A stretch of 64,000 bases of DNA, from contig BCIJ01000011.1 of assembly GCA_001599935.1 (NCBI GenBank), forward strand, positions 364,252-428,251, given 5' to 3'. The position numbers were made by a program, and so were the translations under genes. Under the pieces are notes generated by a model. The model was not told where the DNA came from. It ran no database searches and worked only from the letters and a program-made list of their open reading frames with translations. Positions within the stretch are counted from its first letter, which is position 1, and each line of letters starts with the position of its first letter. The stretch is from Holtermannia corniformis (lineage: Eukaryota > Basidiomycota > Tremellomycetes > Holtermanniales). Positions 50,716 to 63,522 of the stretch are shown here, piece after piece.

Positions 50716-53700
50716 TCACCGCTGGGATGCGGACCAGTCGATCCTTTGAGCGTGTTTGCTTCGTGTCGTGTCGGTCAAGCTCGTTAGATGTCTCATCGTC
50801 GGTCGTCCGTGCGGGCAGTTCTGTCACGGGTCAGACAACCATGCAAGAGTACATGAACGCGCACTCACCCAAGGCTGATCGATAGTGCCCATGTTCCTCA
50901 GCAGCTGAGACCGCATCAGCATGAGGTTGAAGAGTAGTCAGCCCACCTGAGTCATCTGCCCTTTGGTCAAAGCCCGTCCGATCATGACGCTCTTGCGACA
51001 CGCGCGCATCGCAAACATCGACCTCGCCTTGTTACAGCGCACCATCTGCCCCGACGGCCGAGCGCCGTCCGAGAGTAAATGGAGTAGCTGCTCGAGATCT
51101 GGTAGAGGTGAGCTTTGACCAGTATCGCACAGCTGACGGTGCGCACCCTTGAAGTCGAAAACAGTCTCCTTGCTGACAGGCATCGCGAGCAGTTTGATTC
51201 GCTCACCGCGGCCAGGCGGCAGATCCTCATCGATCTCAACCTCGAACCCATTCGACCGCAAGACGTCTAGATTCTCCATCGCTACGAGCTCGTCTCCCGC
51301 AGTCAGCTGCAACGGCTTGGGTCTGTCATCATTCAGCTTCATCCGCGTCACGACCAGGATGCTCACCTGATGAGCGTCTGCGCCTTGATGACGGTAGTTT
51401 GCTGCAGCGTTTCAAAGTTGTACTTTTCATCCGACGCGTGCTGATCGATGATGTACAGATCATCCGAAGTTGCGCGTTGCAGGCGTGCAATGATGAAGCC
51501 TCGATTGAACTGACCGAGCACTTGCATATCGGCAAAGTCGGCCTTGTCGATCGTCCGGGACAAGGCCTGCTCTGCGATGGTGGAGTCTTTCGTGGCGATG
51601 CCTGCGGCGGAAGCATGGGCTACGACTCGAGGTCGCAAAGCTGCAGTCGTGGTGGGCTTCTTGGACAGACTGGCCGCCTTGAGACGACTAGCCACTCGGT
51701 CGAGGCTGAATCGATGCGTCACCTCGCCGACCGAGTTGACGCTGGTGATCTCATCTCGATAAGCACTGCGGCTGGGGCGGCTGGCAGGCTCAGATGGAGA
51801 TGAGTCGTTGAAGTTGGTCAATCCGACGGGGTCGTCGTCCTCGCCGTCGCCGTCGATCACAATCGGTGCTTGAGTAGCCGGAACCGCCTCTTCCATGTCA
51901 ATGTCCTGGTTGGCCTGAGGGTCCACCTCGATCAGTTCGGGCGAGGCTGTTGCCCTCCCTGCCGCTGCTTGGTCGCCTTCCGACGTGCCGTCACCGCAAG
52001 TCCCCAGTCGATGCTCTTCCAACCGATCGTCTGCTGGCTCCTGATCTACCTCGATGTCGGTCCGCGTCCCTTCCTCCAACTCTGCTTCCGATTCGACAAC
52101 CGTATCGCCATCTTCGTCTTGGGCCTGCACCTGCTCGGTACCAGGCGCGTCCTCTTCTTCCTCAAGCTCGTCTTCATCCTCATCCTCATCAGGCTGCTTG
52201 ACATCACTGCGCGCGAACCCCTGCAACCGCGCACGCAGACTCAATTTGGCTTCACGTCCTCGAATCGAGCTAGGGGCCGGCACCGTCTCGGCAGCCACCA
52301 GTCGCTGCGGGCTCTTCGGGAACCTCGTCAAGTCCAGCCTGGTCTGCTTGAGCTTGACCACGGGCGGGACGGCTGCCTCCGCTCGAGGTGAGGGTGTTGC
52401 GCCAGCCGTGAACACGATCGGCGGTGACGGCTGACGCCGTGATCTGCCATTAGCCTTCAACGGCGTTGATGCCGCTTGTACATCCGAATCTTGAGTGCCA
52501 GGAATGACATCGTCGTCTGAACCGACTTCGACTTCTGCCTGAGCTCGCGCTCGCTTGCGTTCACGGTGTGTGCTCGGTCCGGGACGATCGAGGTCCTCTG
52601 AATTGAGAGACGATAGGTTGCGCCGTAGTGGCGGCGGGGAGCTCCGGTGAACTGGGGTACTCGCACGGCTAGGACGTGTAGACGAGCTCGCTGACTGGGT
52701 CAAAGGCTCCTCAGCCTCGATGAATATCGGTAGCGAGCGAGTAGAGGGGACTTGTGTCGCTCCATTGACGGCGAACGATTGCCGGAACGGTTGAAAGATG
52801 CCCTCTAAACCGGACTGCAATCTACGTCAGCGCGATTCGACAAGTCACGAGCAGCGTACCCTGAACGCTTCGAGCAGGTTGGCCTCGCTGTGCATGTAGA
52901 TGGTACGTTTATCCGGACTGACGTTAATGTCGACCGAGTCTAGACAGGATCTGTCAGTCGACTCGTCGGCCGACTACTCGACATACCTGGCGGCAAGATA
53001 AAGTCAAGCACCGCAAGAGGGCTCTGATTGGTGTTGAACGTCTTGTAAACCTCGTTCACCACCTTTGCAATCTACCAAAGCATCAGCGTGCCCTGTTCGG
53101 CAGGAATCTTCAGACGTCACTTTGGGCAGGTTCCCCGGTCGGCTGTTGATGTAGTAAAACTGCCGGTCTGGACTGGAGCGGCCTTGACCTGGCACCGGGT
53201 TCGAGATGACGCCTTTGATGCGGACTTTTTGCGACCTAGAAAAAGCGCGTGAGCTTGACTTTCGGCACTCCAGATGGACGTACGTGAGAGTCAGGCCTTC
53301 CCGTCTTGCCATAGCTTTGTCGACCTCGACGTCGAGCTCCATGTCGACGTCCACGAGCCCATCAAGGCCCTTTGAGCCCCAGATGGATCCGATTGCGCTT
53401 CTCAATCCAGCCCGTCCGTCCGTGGTGAGCTGAGGCGTCTTCTTCCTATCACCGCTATCAGCCGTGTGTCGTGTACTCGAGACTGCACACTGACCCGTTC
53501 TTGGTGATCAGATCCACTTTGAGCTTGACTGCCTGCGTTTGACTTGTTGACGATGGCAGCGGGGTGCTGGCGGGTACGAGCGCGTACGCTGTCAAGAGCG
53601 CGAGTGCCTTTGTGAACTCGCGCTTGATGGTGCGCGTAAACTCTTTGCGCCGGACAGGCAGCGGCGAGAACAGGTTCGTGACGAGTATAGTCGTACCCCT

Positions 53701-54367
53701 CTGCGAGGCTCGGTCAGCATGATTCCAGCCTTCGTGATACAAGGCATTGCATCTCACCGCTCGGGCCACTTTGCCACCGCGGTCCTCGACCTCTCCCGAC
53801 TTGCCCAGTTTCAGGACTGTTGCCATCGGTGCCGTTTCGGCCGTCGCAGTGGATACCGTCACTGATTCGCTCAAAGCGCACAACGCCGAGATGGCTTCAC
53901 CTCGGAACCCAAAGGTCGAGACGGCCGCGAGATCGCTGTAGCTCTTGAGTTTGGACGTGTGGTGTTTCCGTCCTGCAACCGCGTCAGTACGCTCGGATAC
54001 TCGTCAAGCTACGTGGACTCACCAATGCTATCCCAGTCTGCCTCGGCGATCCCCGAACCATTGTCGATGACCTCGACCGACTCGAGTCCGTGCTCTTTCA
54101 GGCGCACCTCTGGTCGCTGTCAGCCCACGAGGTTGTCTCCCGAGACGATGCGGACCAATGATGCTTGCGCCTGCATCCAAGCTGTTCTCAACAAGCTCCT
54201 TGATCGCTCCCTGTAGCTCAAGAACGACTTGGCCAGAATGAATCCGGTGTACAGACTCTTTGTCGATGGCTGCGTGTCCGGTACCGCATGAGCGAGCGAG
54301 CGGCAAAATCGGACCACATACCGTGAATGCACCCTGCAGCAGTCTCTAATGAGCTCGCCGAGGTCAT
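50716..54367 (-). CDS. PMS1: PMS1 MutL-alpha mismatch-repair endonuclease subunit
   Basis: The N-terminal GHKL ATPase is clear: [20 protein letters not shown] with SLDAGAS (motif I), then VIDNGSG (motif II). Intron-joined exons complete C-I-H-A-I-D at the start. A second exon group codes the transducer domain. A long disordered acidic linker follows. The C-terminal half has [42 protein letters not shown] and [25 protein letters not shown]2-E-X4-E is exactly the MutL endonuclease metal site, so PMS1-type nuclease activity is expected. Two small introns then join [15 protein letters not shown] and [12 protein letters not shown], the conserved end, before TGA at 50716-50718. The start [12 protein letters not shown] is at 54365-54367. 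Exonuclease and mismatch processing partners (MLH1) lie elsewhere. Confidence 0.92.
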
Positions 54368-54721
54368 GGCCCTCAATACTGAACGACTGCAATAGACTTC
54401 TCTTCCCGCCTGGACCACAGTATTCACCCAAGTCATGACGTGGTCACTTTGCTACTAATCCTAATGGCTTATCCTAATGCTCCTAATCTCACTATTAGGA
54501 TAACATTCCTAATGACGACCTCCACCATCCCACGTTCACCCTTTGCGTCAACCGTGTTTTTGCGCTCTTGGACCAACGTCTTCGCCGCATCGACACGATC
54601 AAGACCTGCTCCGGGTGCTGCCGTATGCTGCCACCGTCTTCCCTTACGCACCTTGTACTCTCCTGCTCTTGCGCGCACCGCAACTCTGTTCGTTGAGTCT
54701 CTACCGCCTATATAGATCAAA
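54368..54721. promoter_or_regulatory. Divergent promoter of PMS1 and NHA1
   Basis: This 354-bp region separates PMS1 and NHA1 starts. Its middle holds the TCCTAAT motif cluster annotated separately, and a TATATAGA sits only about 10 bp before the NHA1 ATG. No ORF here shows a domain. Confidence 0.45.
54459..54513. repeat. TCCTAAT motif cluster, four direct copies and one inverted
   Basis: TCCTAAT occurs at 54459-54465, 54472-54478, 54481-54487 and 54507-54513, and its complement ATTAGGA at 54494-54500. Five 7-mers in 55 bp is far beyond chance for sequence of this composition. It may be a binding array for one factor or a small repeat expansion. Confidence 0.7.
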
Positions 54722-56978
54722 ATGGTCGCCGTGGATGTGACGGAGACGTCAAAAGTCATCGCGATCCTAGGGTGTGTCAACAGTCTTTATTCTTATAAGT
54801 CACAATGCTGAGATTTCACCTTGACCAGAGCATACATTGTCGGTGTTGGCTTGTTTTCGTACATGCTCAAAGATCGCTTCTTCATATGTGAGTCAAAGCT
54901 ATCGCTCTGTACCCAGCGTAAGCTCATGCATATACACAGCGGAAACGCTGCTCGCGCTGGGAGTGGGTATTGCCGTCGGCCCCGTTGCCCTCGATTGGTT
55001 CTCGCCGTACAAATGGACTGGCTCTGAAGAGGCCACCAATAGCTTGACGTGAGTACACGTCAATCGGCACGGCTCGACTGACCGTGGTGGTATAGATTCG
55101 AAAGTGCGAAACGGTGGTAGTATTCGAGCGTCGGAGCTGACGGCGGCAACAGTCACTCGTATCGTCATCGGTATCCAAGTACTGTTCTGTGGAATCGCAC
55201 TGCCAAAGTGCGCTGGGCACGAAACTTGTACGCCGCGCTGATGCCTGACAGGGCCTATCTCCGTCGAGAATGGATATCGCTCGCTTTACTCCTCGGCCCA
55301 GTCATGCTGTGCGCGTGGTTCTCCGTCGCACTGCTGATCTGGGAGTTGATCCCGGGCCTCACCTTCGTGTGTTTGCAATTTCGTGGCCGTACAACGGTGC
55401 CTAGGCTGATTTCTATAGCTTGAAACCCTGGTTATTGCCGCATGCGTGACACCGACGGACCCCGTCTTAGCCAACTCGATCTGCAAGGGCCGGTTTGCGG
55501 AGAAGTGAGTAGTTTTGATCGTGCTCCGCAGGCTGACTGGCGATGCAGACATGTGCCGCTCCATGTTCGGCAGATTATCGTCGCCGAGAGCGGTGCCAAT
55601 GACGGCCTTGGCTTCCCGTTCCTCTTCATGGGTCTCTACCTATTATTATGGAAGACGCCGACACATCCTGTGCACACGCTAGGCGGCGCCATTGGTGAAT
55701 GGTGAGTCAAATGGACAACACCACAGCGCTCACGCAGCAGGTTCTATAATATTGTGCTATACCAGATCGCCTTGTCAATCGTGCTCGGTGCAGTCCTTGG
55801 CTTGTACGTTCCCCACGGCTTTAGCGTGCTCGTCTGACCCACATCACCAGCATTGCGCGCAAGAGCCTCAAATGGGCTGAACAGAACAACTTGGTCGACC
55901 ATGACAATTTCTTGGCTTTTGGCGTTGGGCTGTAAGTATCACTCAAGTCACAGAACGGAACGATGCTGACCTGTCCGCAGGACCTTCCTCTGTCTGGGCA
56001 CAGTCGGCATGATTGGCTCCGACGATATCCTATGCTGTTTCGTGGCCGGCAACGCATTCACGTACGTCACTGCCTGCTCTGCGTCGATCCATAATGACAG
56101 CCACAGGTGGGATGACTGGTTCCGCGTCCAAACGGAAGAACACGCTTTCCAGGACGTGATCGACACCCTGCTCAACTCTGCCATCTTCCTATACATCGGC
56201 ACGATCCTGCCCTGGAACGAGTTTGGTAACTTTCATGGGATCACCCCGTGGCGGCTCGTGGTTCTCGGCCTGCTGGTCATGGTGCTCAGGCGGGTACCTT
56301 GGGTTGTAGCTTTGGTCCGTCCGGCTGTGATTCGGTGTACTTGACTGACTTTGCCTCGAGACTCGCTGGATCCCGGCTCTGCCCACACTACGCGAGTCGC
56401 TATTTGCCGGCTTCTTTGGCCCGATCGGTACGCCGTCCGGAAATCAAGCTGTGTGCATCCGCTGACAGACCTCATTAGGCGTCGGAGCTGTATTCTACGT
56501 CCAAGTGGCGCTCGAGCGCATCCCAGAGGAGCGTGAACAACTGAAAGCGTTCGTCCCTGTTACTCATCACTTCGCATACTCATGCCATGGCTCAGGACCA
56601 TCACTCCGATCGTCTACTTTCTAGTACTGACATCGGTCATCGTCCACGGTACGCAACCCACTGTGAAAGGCTGCAAATCGTCGCTCACAAGCCTCAGGCA
56701 TCACTATCCCTATCGGCAAGGGCTTCCAGCACGCTCGCACGTATACGTTCACTCGGTCCCGGTCTGTCGGCTCAGGACCGAGCAACAACGTATCGCGCCT
56801 GCCGCCGCCCATTGCGTTAGCCAACACCCCGGCGGCTAGCTCTGAGCCAATTGAACAGTCAGCGGTGCGGTTCGCACCGGAACTTGACACGCCCGACACT
56901 TTGTCGGTTGCTGGCACCTTGTCTCGTCGGGCCTCTGGACGGCCCGCCTTGGCAAAGTCGGGCGATGTACCGGAGTAG
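54722..56978 (+). CDS. NHA1: Plasma-membrane Na+/H+ antiporter NHA1
   Basis: NHA1 exports Na+ and K+ in exchange for protons. The N-terminus MVAVDVTETSKVIAIL runs into the first helix, followed by AYIVGVGLFSYMLKDRFF. Core motifs are ALGVGIAVGPVALDWFSPYKW, RIVIGIQVLFCGIALPKAYL, LLLGPVMLCAWFSVALLIW, CVTPTDPVLANSICKGRFAE, HVPLHVRQIIVAESGANDGL with GFPFLFMG (the conserved ND site), SDDILCCFVAGNAFTWDDWF, LNSAIFLYIGTILPW and TPIVYFLVLTSVIVHGI. About 11 introns of 45-60 nt separate them. The cytosolic tail is short (ending LAKSGDVPE, TAG at 56976-56978) compared with the long tail of budding yeast Nha1. This may mean that the regulatory tail is reduced, or that a further exon lies in the gap downstream, though no phase-compatible donor was found. 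Confidence 0.9.
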
Positions 56979-57640
56979 TGCTCTGACACAATAGACCTTA
57001 ATGCAGCCATGTATCCGAGCTCCGTGCCATCAATCCACCGGCAGACACGTGATGCAACTCTCGGCCGACTGAAAAACGGAGCGCAGACAGAAAGAGGAAA
57101 GATGGCGGGATGGTCGGTGACGCCTGAGCTTGCTGCACCGCCGCTCAAAGATGTAGGGATAGCCAAGGCTCAAAACGCACCAACGGCAGTTTGGGCGCCA
57201 AAAAGGACAGAAGAGTGAGGTGGCTAGCAATGCACTAGCATACCGCTAACACGTGCCTTCCATCCGCGCTGCCATGCGGATATATCAACAATTGGCTCGA
57301 TGGATTCTCGGCCCCAATGGGCGATCGGCAAAGCGATCACGATCTCGACTGACCTCAAGTGATTGTTCTCTGGATCGACTCCGCGTGCAGCACGCTCGAA
57401 AAAAAGTCTCTCTAGGCAAGTGAGGGACTTTCTGGGTCGGCCTTCCCAGTTTTTTGCCATCCACTCGAAGTCTGCGCTTCCATTGGCCGGAGAGGACTGG
57501 CTGGCTGGCAGCAGGGCTCAGCGATCTAGCTTGTAAACTATCACGATTGCGCTGCTTGAGCGGGGCGATTGCGCACACAGTTGTCTCCAAACTGCACTGC
57601 AAGCACGACAGTGTAAAAAAGGGGAAACTTGCATATGCCT
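56979..57640. other. Unusually long convergent intergenic gap
   Basis: This 662-bp stretch lies between two convergent stops, while the other convergent pairs here leave 27-152 bp. It contains two CACGTG boxes (57046-57051 and 57250-57255). Small ORFs exist (plus 57009-57218, minus 57224-57460) but none has a recognisable domain. A small unrecognised gene or ncRNA is possible. Confidence 0.4.
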
Positions 57641-59141
57641 CTAAGCTGTAGTCGCAGTGGCTTCTCTTGCCGCTTGAGCCTTGCTGATGATACCAGCCTG
57701 TACACCCTTGAGAAGTACGTATACAAAGTCGAGAAGTGGCGTCTCAACCTTGAAAGTGCGGGCCAACTGCAACACGGCGCCAACGATGACCTGAGACTGT
57801 CAGTTGAGGCCGTCGGTATGACGAGTTACTCACCTCAACCTCGAAAGGTCTTGAGAGCACGATCAGCAGATGTTTGTCTGGGCAGATGCTGTTTACTCAC
57901 CGCCCTTGCTCGACGTCGATCAACAAGCTCATCTTGTGCCCGCCCCCCGTTCGTTGCGTGTTCATCATGATCCGCGTGAACGCGACCCAGGACACGAATT
58001 CGATGCCGTCGGCCTCGGTCTCAACCTTTTTGTCATACGTCTCGATGAGCTCGGCAACGCCTGGCCCTCGTTGCTCCTGTCCGATGTAGAGGAGGCCCGA
58101 TGCGAACCCGACGCTGACAACCTCGTGGATGAACTTCTTGAGCTGAGCTTGCAGTTCTGGCGCGAGGTTCACAAAGACGATGGGGGTGGACCGGACGAGA
58201 CCTTGGATGCTGGACCAGGCGCAGTTCCACACGTTCTGCAGACGTTAGCTCGCACTGTCACACATACATAGAGGACACACTTTTTGGAAACGGACCGACT
58301 CGATGTTGGCGTCGGTGCTGATGTTGGCGCCGCCCTCGGTCAAGACATCGTGCCACTGATTGAGGGCAGCCTCCTCTTTGGCGTTGAAACTCGGGATCTG
58401 ACCCTTGACGTTCGAGGGCGGAGCATACAGCCCTGATACCATTTTGTCCTACAGCCACTCAGTACGAGTCGAGAGCAGATGGCGGAACCCACATGACCGC
58501 GCCAGCCAACGACTTTGCCATCAGGCGACGTCATGACGCCAATCCAGGCCAAGGAAGACACAATTGGAGTGCCGGCAGCACGCGTTGCCTTGTACAGATC
58601 CGCCTCGACCGCCAATCCGTTCTGGTTCGATGATCAGCGTTGCACATTAGCTCATTCGGCGACATACCTGGATCAGCGAGAAGGCCTTGACTCGACCCGA
58701 GGCGATCGCCGGTGCCAACAGAGTGGCGTTCGGCAAGACGTCGGGCAAGCTCTTGGTGGTCAACAGGCAGATGTCGTAGACGATAGACTGGTCGGCGAAA
58801 GCCTCCTCCTGCGATCTGACGACTGTACACATCTCAGCTTGGTTTGAGCCGTATGACCGAGAGTATGGACGAACCTCGGTATGGCTTCCAGTTGTCAACT
58901 TTCCCAAAACGGTCCGTGTCGATCGTCACACCTTCGGTCGAGTAGAGTCCAAAGTTGGATCTGGCGACGGCAGTGATTCGTGCTCGACCGCTCTGTACAC
59001 TTGTCAGTCGTTTCTCATCTCAACTGGGAATGAGATGCGAACCCTTTCGAGCATGTACGCGTAGACGGTGCCGATGGAGCCGAGCCCGACGAGCAGGATG
59101 TCGAGCGCGGGCTTGGAGGAGTCTGTCTTTGTGAACGTCAT
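57641..59141 (-). CDS. 2-dehydropantoate 2-reductase (ApbA/PanE)-family protein
   Basis: The start MTFTKTDSSKPALDILLVGLG SIG begins a Rossmann fold with GxGxxG (GLGSIGTVYAYMLERSG). The chain then has FGLYSTEGVTIDTDRFG, VYDICLLTTKSLPDVLP, SLIQNGLAVEADLYKATR, VSSLAWIGVMTSPDGKVVGW and a C-terminal helical domain with SVRFQKNVWNCAWSSIQGLV, IEFVSWVAFTRIMMNTQR, SLLIDVEQGRPFEVEVIVG and ETPLLDFVYVLLKGVQAG. KN.WN...N-like and HK.S...D...GR..E are the usual ketopantoate-reductase signals; the conserved Lys, Asn and Glu-type residues can be found here. Ends AREATATTA with TAG at 57641-57643, about seven introns. Many fungal proteins of this fold are not pantoate enzymes, so the substrate is unproven. 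Confidence 0.78.
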
Positions 59142-59309
59142 GACGCTGCCGTACGTGTAGAATGTTGCTGTGAGATGAAGAGTAACAGCTCAGCGCACAA
59201 CTCGGAAAGCAGGCGCTTACGGCATCGGGCGGACATGGCCGAAAGCCGAGGCGGTCTCAAGCCGACAACGCGAGCGCACACCATTCTCAAGGAGAAAGGA
59301 TGCATCACT

Positions 59310-62300
59310 CTACTGGCCCTGCTGCGTACTCTGAGATCTCTTGCGCGTACGTTCGCTGAGCACCGAGGCGCCTCCCACGAGGTGGGTAGCCGTGCCGGGA
59401 GGAAGCTTAGGGAAGCTCGGGGTTGCACTGGTCATCATGGCGGCGGCGGCGACGTCGGACCTGCGGTCGGTCAGCCGCCAGGCGGACATGATCGCCGAGA
59501 GGACTCACGAATGCTGGGTCATGCCAGGCCGTGCTGTCGGTGCACTCGTGTCGGCCCTCGGCGCTGGCGCCGTGGCCTTGATGTGTCCGCGTTGGATCAA
59601 GTTGCTAGAGTCAATCAGCCAAAGTGGTCTGTGCGCAAAGTCAACTCACAGCTCCTCAACAAGGGTCGCATGGCGGTACGCCAGACGAATGGTGGGGACA
59701 TTGGTCTTGCGTGGGGATCAGCTACGTATCGATGTGACCCTCAAAGTCACTGACCTTGTGAATATCGTTGCCAGCGGCGCCTGGCAAGTACCAGTGCTGA
59801 CCGATCCAATGCTTCTTGACCTGCATCTCCCAACCACTCTGCAGTACCGAATTGCGCGCAAGCTCACACATGTCTATCATGCCGTCAGCTGGAGTCATCT
59901 TTGACCGTGAGCAAGGTGACTGACCAGCAGGGGTGAGCTTGTAAATCTGTGAAAGGTCAGCACCATCCTCAGGCCAGTCGGTGTACATACCTGCGCAGCG
60001 CAGCTGTATTCTTCAAGCAAGTGCGACTGTGTAAAGTGGAATTGCAAGGGGTCGTCTGAGACCGATTAGCGATGCACATGGGCATCTGAGCAACGCGCTC
60101 ACCGGTCGAGAGCGAAACGTTGAGCCCAGTGCGGAAAAAGTCTTTGAACGGGTTGCGCTCATAGCTGAGGCGGGTTAGCTGTATTCACCGAGCGCATCAC
60201 GACATACGTCAAGAACAAGGCGTTGTTGCTGAGCGGCGACATGGCGAGACCGATCTGCTTGAGGTAGAAGAGGTACTGAAGCCGGGGTCAGTTCTTTCGA
60301 ATGGTGAGACGCGCTTGACAAACCTGCAGCGCGGGGACTTTACGAAGCAGGATACCGTGCGAGATCGAGTGCGATGTCAGGTATGCTGACGAAAGGTGAT
60401 CGGGGTCACCAGCTTCACCGCAGTGCGGGCGCAGCACAAACGTGTCTACGATCGTCAGCCAACGGTATATGGCACTCAACAGCGCGACTGACTGAACCCT
60501 CGCGACTTTCGCCACGCGTTCAGCGACGACATGTTGGCGTACATGTAGTACAGCCTATTGTATATCTCGTCAGTTCGATGCAGCGTGATTCGAGCACACG
60601 CACCAATAGCTGTAGGGCGGGCTCTGGCGCGTGTTCCACATCTTGGCCGTCGGGAACTTGCGATACAGCCGGCGCTCGGGCTTGCTCTCGTCATCGACGC
60701 TATCAAAGCCGACGACGCGCTGCAGGAAGATGTGCAGCTCGGGGTGACTCGACGGGTCTTTCGTGACCTCGAACAACGGCTGGAACACGTCTACGCCAGC
60801 TGCGTCAGCCTGAGCCCTCCACGCCCGACCAACCCACTCTTGACGATATCCTCAAACGTCTCAATCAACCCCACAGCCTTGTAGACTTCATACAAGCGCG
60901 GGACCTGGATCAACCACCTGACGTTGTGCGAGATGAGTTTATGGTTGACGACCCATTTCGCGAGCTTGTCCCATTCGCTGATGGACCGGCCGTAGATGGA
61001 GAGCCGCCATTCCGAGTTTTGATACTTGCTCTGTTCGAGGTCGACAATGAGCTCTGGGCGGTATCAGTACGCCTCCGGTCGGAGGGCGAGGCAACATACC
61101 CTTGGTCAGTTCAGCGAGGTATCGGCCCTGAAGGTAGTTGTCCGTCTTGAGGAAGATTTCGCGCAATCGCGACGAGCCGCTGTGAGCCGTCAAGTGAGCG
61201 CTTCGCATCCCGCTCAGGTAAGCAGACGCACGTCGGGTTGTAGCGGTCGTTGAACTTGTCGAACCGGTGAAACTCTTGGTGCGCGTGCATGTCGAGCGTG
61301 TCGATCGAGAGGTCGTACGCGGTCAAGTTGAGTGACTCGAACACTTCGGCGAGAGTGAGTTCTTTGTCGTCTCGGAAGATGACGACTTCCTGTGAGGATC
61401 GCGTGGTTAGCCATGGGACTGCACGGGACGTCGCCAACGAACCTCTGGACAGCGCTTCATCTTGCTCTTGATGAACCGCAACAAGTGCTTCTGGTTCATA
61501 CTGGCAGAGTGGTGGACGTGCGTGTCGACCTTGCGCACGTTGTAGAAGTCACTAGCGTGCACGCATCAGTACCCGCCCTGCCCCCCGCCCAGCCGCCAGA
61601 AACACACCGATGCGGGACAGCCTTCATATCGGCCAACTCTTGATACTCGTTCAAAAGCGTATACAGGCTCCACTTGCTCGCGAGGTACTTTAACCGCCTG
61701 AACGCAAAGCTCTTGGCGGGTCCATCCGAGCAGACGCCGAGGAGAAAGTCGAGGTCTGTAAAGTATTCTCTGAGACTCGGAACGCGCGCTAGCGATCTCC
61801 TCTGCTCGGCGCTGCCGTTTGCAGGCGGGGGGACCGACGCCGCTGAGGCTTCGGGCGCATAGATTTCGTATACGCCCTCGTCGTTGAGCGCAAACTCGTA
61901 ATCGTCCTCTGGCCTCGTCGCACGGCCCGGCATCTCAATCTGGGCTTTGTCGAACCCGTTTGAACCATCCGCGGGATCACCGTACACTTCGGAACCCGGT
62001 TCCGGGTGGTTGTCGCTCTTCCACTTCCAATGCGGGGGTGGTGGCGGGGGATAGATCTCCCACTTTTTCGACGAGCTCGTGGACGCTGACGCTTCGCATG
62101 TGGCAGGGTCCGCATCGGGTTTGAGCCCCATGACGTCGCCTGCGGACGCAGGAGTGAAGCCTGAGAACACGCCGTCGTGGTCGCGCGGGTTATCGCCGAG
62201 TCGCTGGTTGGAGAGCGCGAGGTACTTGTCGCGCAGCGCGAGACATTTCGCAAACGAGTCGCTAACGGCCGTCTATGTCAGCGCCGCGACGGGACCGAGG

Positions 62301-63522
62301 TTGACTCACTAGAGGTTTTCGAGCTCACTGCCGATCCCGGATTCTGCAAACGCCAAAGAATGGATCTCGATCAGCAACTTGTTACTGGCTTGTTGTCTTG
62401 TCTCGCCGAGGTGGAGACCGGAAGCGCTGTCACTGTCTGCACCCGGCGTGCCCGGTGTGGCAGGCGAGGCCGGGCGCGATGAGATCGGTGACATGGGTAG
62501 GGCGGGGGATGGGACTATACGCATGCGGACGACGGGCAGACCCAATGGGCACGAACAAGTAGAAGAAGCAGGGGCCGCGCGCGCTGAACTATGATTCCCA
62601 CCGCTCGAGAAGCCTCGGCGGAGTCGGCCGAGCTGAGAAAGGATCAAAGACGGTCGTGTGACGGGAGAGCGGTGCACGTTGGTGATCCCGGACCGGGGTC
62701 GATACGGTCCTTTGTAGAGCAGAACGCATACTGGGCCGTGCACTGCATTGTGGCTTGGTCGGATGCTAGCTCCGCCTGGTGACCACGCTTGACGACGGCG
62801 TCATGGCCGTATAAGGGAACCACATACGGGACGGATCCGTAGCACAGTGACCGAGACCCAAGGCTGAATGCAAAGTGACTTACCAGGTTCGTTGGCCACG
62901 CCGTTGGGCTGTTCGACACCGTGACTTGCCGTAGGAACATTCCTTGCTGCCTCGCGCTGCGCCTTGACCCTCTGAATCTCCCTCTCGACCTGATCTGCCT
63001 CGTCGCCGTCACCATTCACGCTCGCACTGTCAAGCTGGAGGTCCTCCAAAGTGAACGATTCACGTTCCCTGCGCTCCTCTTCGAGCTCGAGTGCCTCCTG
63101 TGCGTCCCCACGGCGGACCGAGGCGACACCAGCGCCTAAACCCGAGATGGGGTGGAACGCCGACGGGCTGACAGAGACGCTCGCACTGCCGACGGGTGCA
63201 TCTGCCACTGCCGGTACGGGCACGGGCACGGGAAAGTGCGCGTGAATGGACGCCTGTGGCGACTGTGACACAGACTGAGCCTGCGAGTGCGAGTGGCGCG
63301 GTTGGTGGTGCGAGAAATAGATTTCGTCTTGCTACAAGTGCCGGTCAGCTCGGCTCGATGCTAGTCAGGTATACAGCGCAGACTGACGAGGTGCAGCCGG
63401 CGTTCCTCGTGATAGTCGAACGCAGCTGACGCTCTCCCTGGGATCGGTGTGCCCTCGTTCAGCGGTGTCTCTGGTGGGCTCATGGGCGGTGAGGCCGAGG
63501 CGGGGTGCTGCTCGTCGGCCAT
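59310..63522 (-). CDS. AMD1: AMP deaminase
   Basis: AMP deaminase converts AMP to IMP and sets adenylate balance. A long polar N-terminal part (Pro/Ser/Val-rich, then a charged helix) precedes [60 protein letters not shown] (zinc-site HVH), [68 protein letters not shown] and [16 protein letters not shown]. Further on are [34 protein letters not shown] and [18 protein letters not shown] (catalytic Asp pair). The C-terminal tail is Ala/Ser-rich and ends QSTQQGQ at 59310-59312. Around 15 introns are present. The start at 63522 is [10 protein letters not shown]; an upstream in-frame ATG is at 63558. Length before the core is greater than in yeast Amd1. Confidence 0.94.

Noticed and set aside
52054..52434. 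Poly-Ser ORF on the plus strand
   Set aside because: It is the complement of the acidic Asp/Glu linker of PMS1.
56979..57218. Extra NHA1 exon in the downstream gap
   Set aside because: No donor with compatible phase was found, and the shortest candidate intron (28 nt) is too small.
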